Below are positions 6,442-6,945 of a DNA stretch of 6,945 nucleotides, in pieces; within the stretch, counting starts at the first letter, position 1; every line of letters starts with the position of its first letter. The stretch comes from Spirochaetaceae bacterium. GTDB lineage: Bacteria; Spirochaetota; Spirochaetia; Sphaerochaetales; Sphaerochaetaceae. The notes under the pieces are model-generated. The model worked only from the letters and a program-made list of their open reading frames with translations, did no database searches and had not been told where the DNA came from. Position numbers and translations under genes: made by a program. Where the stretch lies: NCBI GenBank assembly GCA_003454065.1, contig DMKZ01000147.1, positions 1-6,945 of the forward strand. Reading direction: 5' to 3'.

Positions 6442-6457
6442 ATTGCGCATTGCGCAT
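6442..6457. repeat. Tandem ATTGCGC repeat with two TGCGCA palindromes
   Basis: ATTGCGC occurs twice head to tail, followed by AT. Each copy carries the palindrome TGCGCA (6444-6449 and 6451-6456). It lies 14 nt beyond the ABC gene stop, in the 3' untranslated region. No function can be assigned. Confidence 0.4.
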
Positions 6458-6471
6458 CGAAATAGCAGATC

Positions 6472-6945
6472 TCAGATCAGCTGTCTCTTGTTTCTCTCCC
6501 TTTCGGTAGCCTCGTCATCGACCGGATACCAGATCGGCTCGATGAACTTGACATAGCATTCCTCTTTCGCATTGAAGCGGATCCTGTGAGGAGTTTGTAT
6601 TTTCACCATCTGTTTGCCGACGGGTACGAGATATTCCGTTCTGTCGGTGAGGAATATGCGCTTTTCTATGTGCGTTTTGAATCCGTCATCGCTGGAGCCG
6701 GTAAGTTCGATTTCGTTCGGACGCGTGGCAACCACCATCTTGCCTTGAGTTTCAGCGGGTATGGGGATCCTTATCTCCTGTTCCGATCCTTCCGGATAGA
6801 CTTTTCCGTCTTTCACCAATACGTTGATGAATGTGCTTTCGCCCAAGAAGTTATGTACGAACCGGCTGCTCGGATGGTTGTAGAGATTCTCCGGAGTGTC
6901 GATCTGCATGATCTTGCCCATGTCGCACACCATCATGCGGTCGGA
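6472..6945 (-). CDS. ABC transporter ATP-binding subunit, C-terminal part (PotA/FbpC/MalK type)
   Basis: The 157 visible codons begin in frame at the window edge with SDRMMVCDMGKI, continuing MQIDTPENLYNHPSSRFVHNFLGE. This is the standard segment that follows the switch histidine in importer ATPases with a regulatory C-terminus ('ADR..VM..GRI.Q.GTP.E.Y..P....VA.F.G'). The rest is a TOBE-type beta domain: INVLVKDGKVYPEGSE, then VVATRPNEIEL (the 'VRPEDI' position), and a final strand pair before a charged tail (DDEATERERNKRQ). Walker A, the signature motif and Walker B lie outside the window. The protein would energise a binding-protein-dependent importer at the membrane. This fragment fits iron(III), polyamine or sugar systems alike; the nearby Feo system makes iron tempting but is not evidence. 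A clear terminator follows the gene, so it ends its operon. Confidence 0.9.
   Translation of the reverse strand, partial: SDRMMVCDMGKIMQIDTPENLYNHPSSRFVHNFLGESTFINVLVKDGKVYPEGSEQEIRIPIPAETQGKMVVATRPNEIELTGSSDDGFKTHIEKRIFLTDRTEYLVPVGKQMVKIQTPHRIRFNAKEECYVKFIEPIWYPVDDEATERERNKRQLI

Overview
The window reads as compact chromosomal DNA of a bacterium of roughly middling GC (near 50% by eye). Shine-Dalgarno sites are strong where present, one gene overlap is 4 bp, intergenic gaps are short, and one intrinsic terminator is clear. A fused FeoA-FeoB ferrous-iron transporter, a ferredoxin-type aldo/keto reductase and a ComB-like phosphatase together suggest an anaerobe or facultative anaerobe. I cannot place the lineage further. 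I see no transposase, phage gene, CRISPR array, tRNA or rRNA.

Layout. (1) 1-143 is the edge of the window; it may hold the 5' end of a gene on the minus strand, but the evidence is weak. (2) 144-1748 (-) encodes a strongly divergent YifB/ComM-type AAA+ protein. It keeps Walker A but has lost several other signature residues of the family. (3) 1749-1922 is a divergent control region. On the minus side a perfect TATAAT lies 4 nt before the yifB start. On the plus side an extended -10 promoter for the iron operon is overlapped by an 8-bp inverted repeat that looks like a metalloregulator operator. (4) 1923-4277 (+) encodes a one-piece FeoA-FeoB protein. Its stop codon overlaps the start of 4274-5449 (+), an aldo/keto reductase carrying eight cysteines for two [4Fe-4S] clusters. 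(5) 5450-5542 is a short convergent gap. (6) 5543-6244 (-) encodes a ComB-family (2-phosphosulfolactate phosphatase-like) protein. (7) 6245-6471 holds a clear intrinsic terminator and further inverted repeats. (8) 6472-6945 (-) is the C-terminal part of an ABC transporter ATPase with a TOBE domain.

How the parts fit. The feoAB-reductase pair looks like a translationally coupled iron operon: Fe(II) uptake plus an Fe-S redox enzyme, probably controlled by an iron- or manganese-sensing repressor. The ABC ATPase resembles the PotA/FbpC/MalK group, so its substrate (iron, polyamine or sugar) cannot be decided from this fragment. The YifB-like and ComB-like genes have no evident link to the iron genes.

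The most unusual points are the degenerate YifB/ComM protein with its apparently leaderless start, the coupling of a FeoAB fusion to a di-cluster aldo/keto reductase, and the operator-like palindrome laid over the feo promoter. I found no convincing multi-gene undescribed system.
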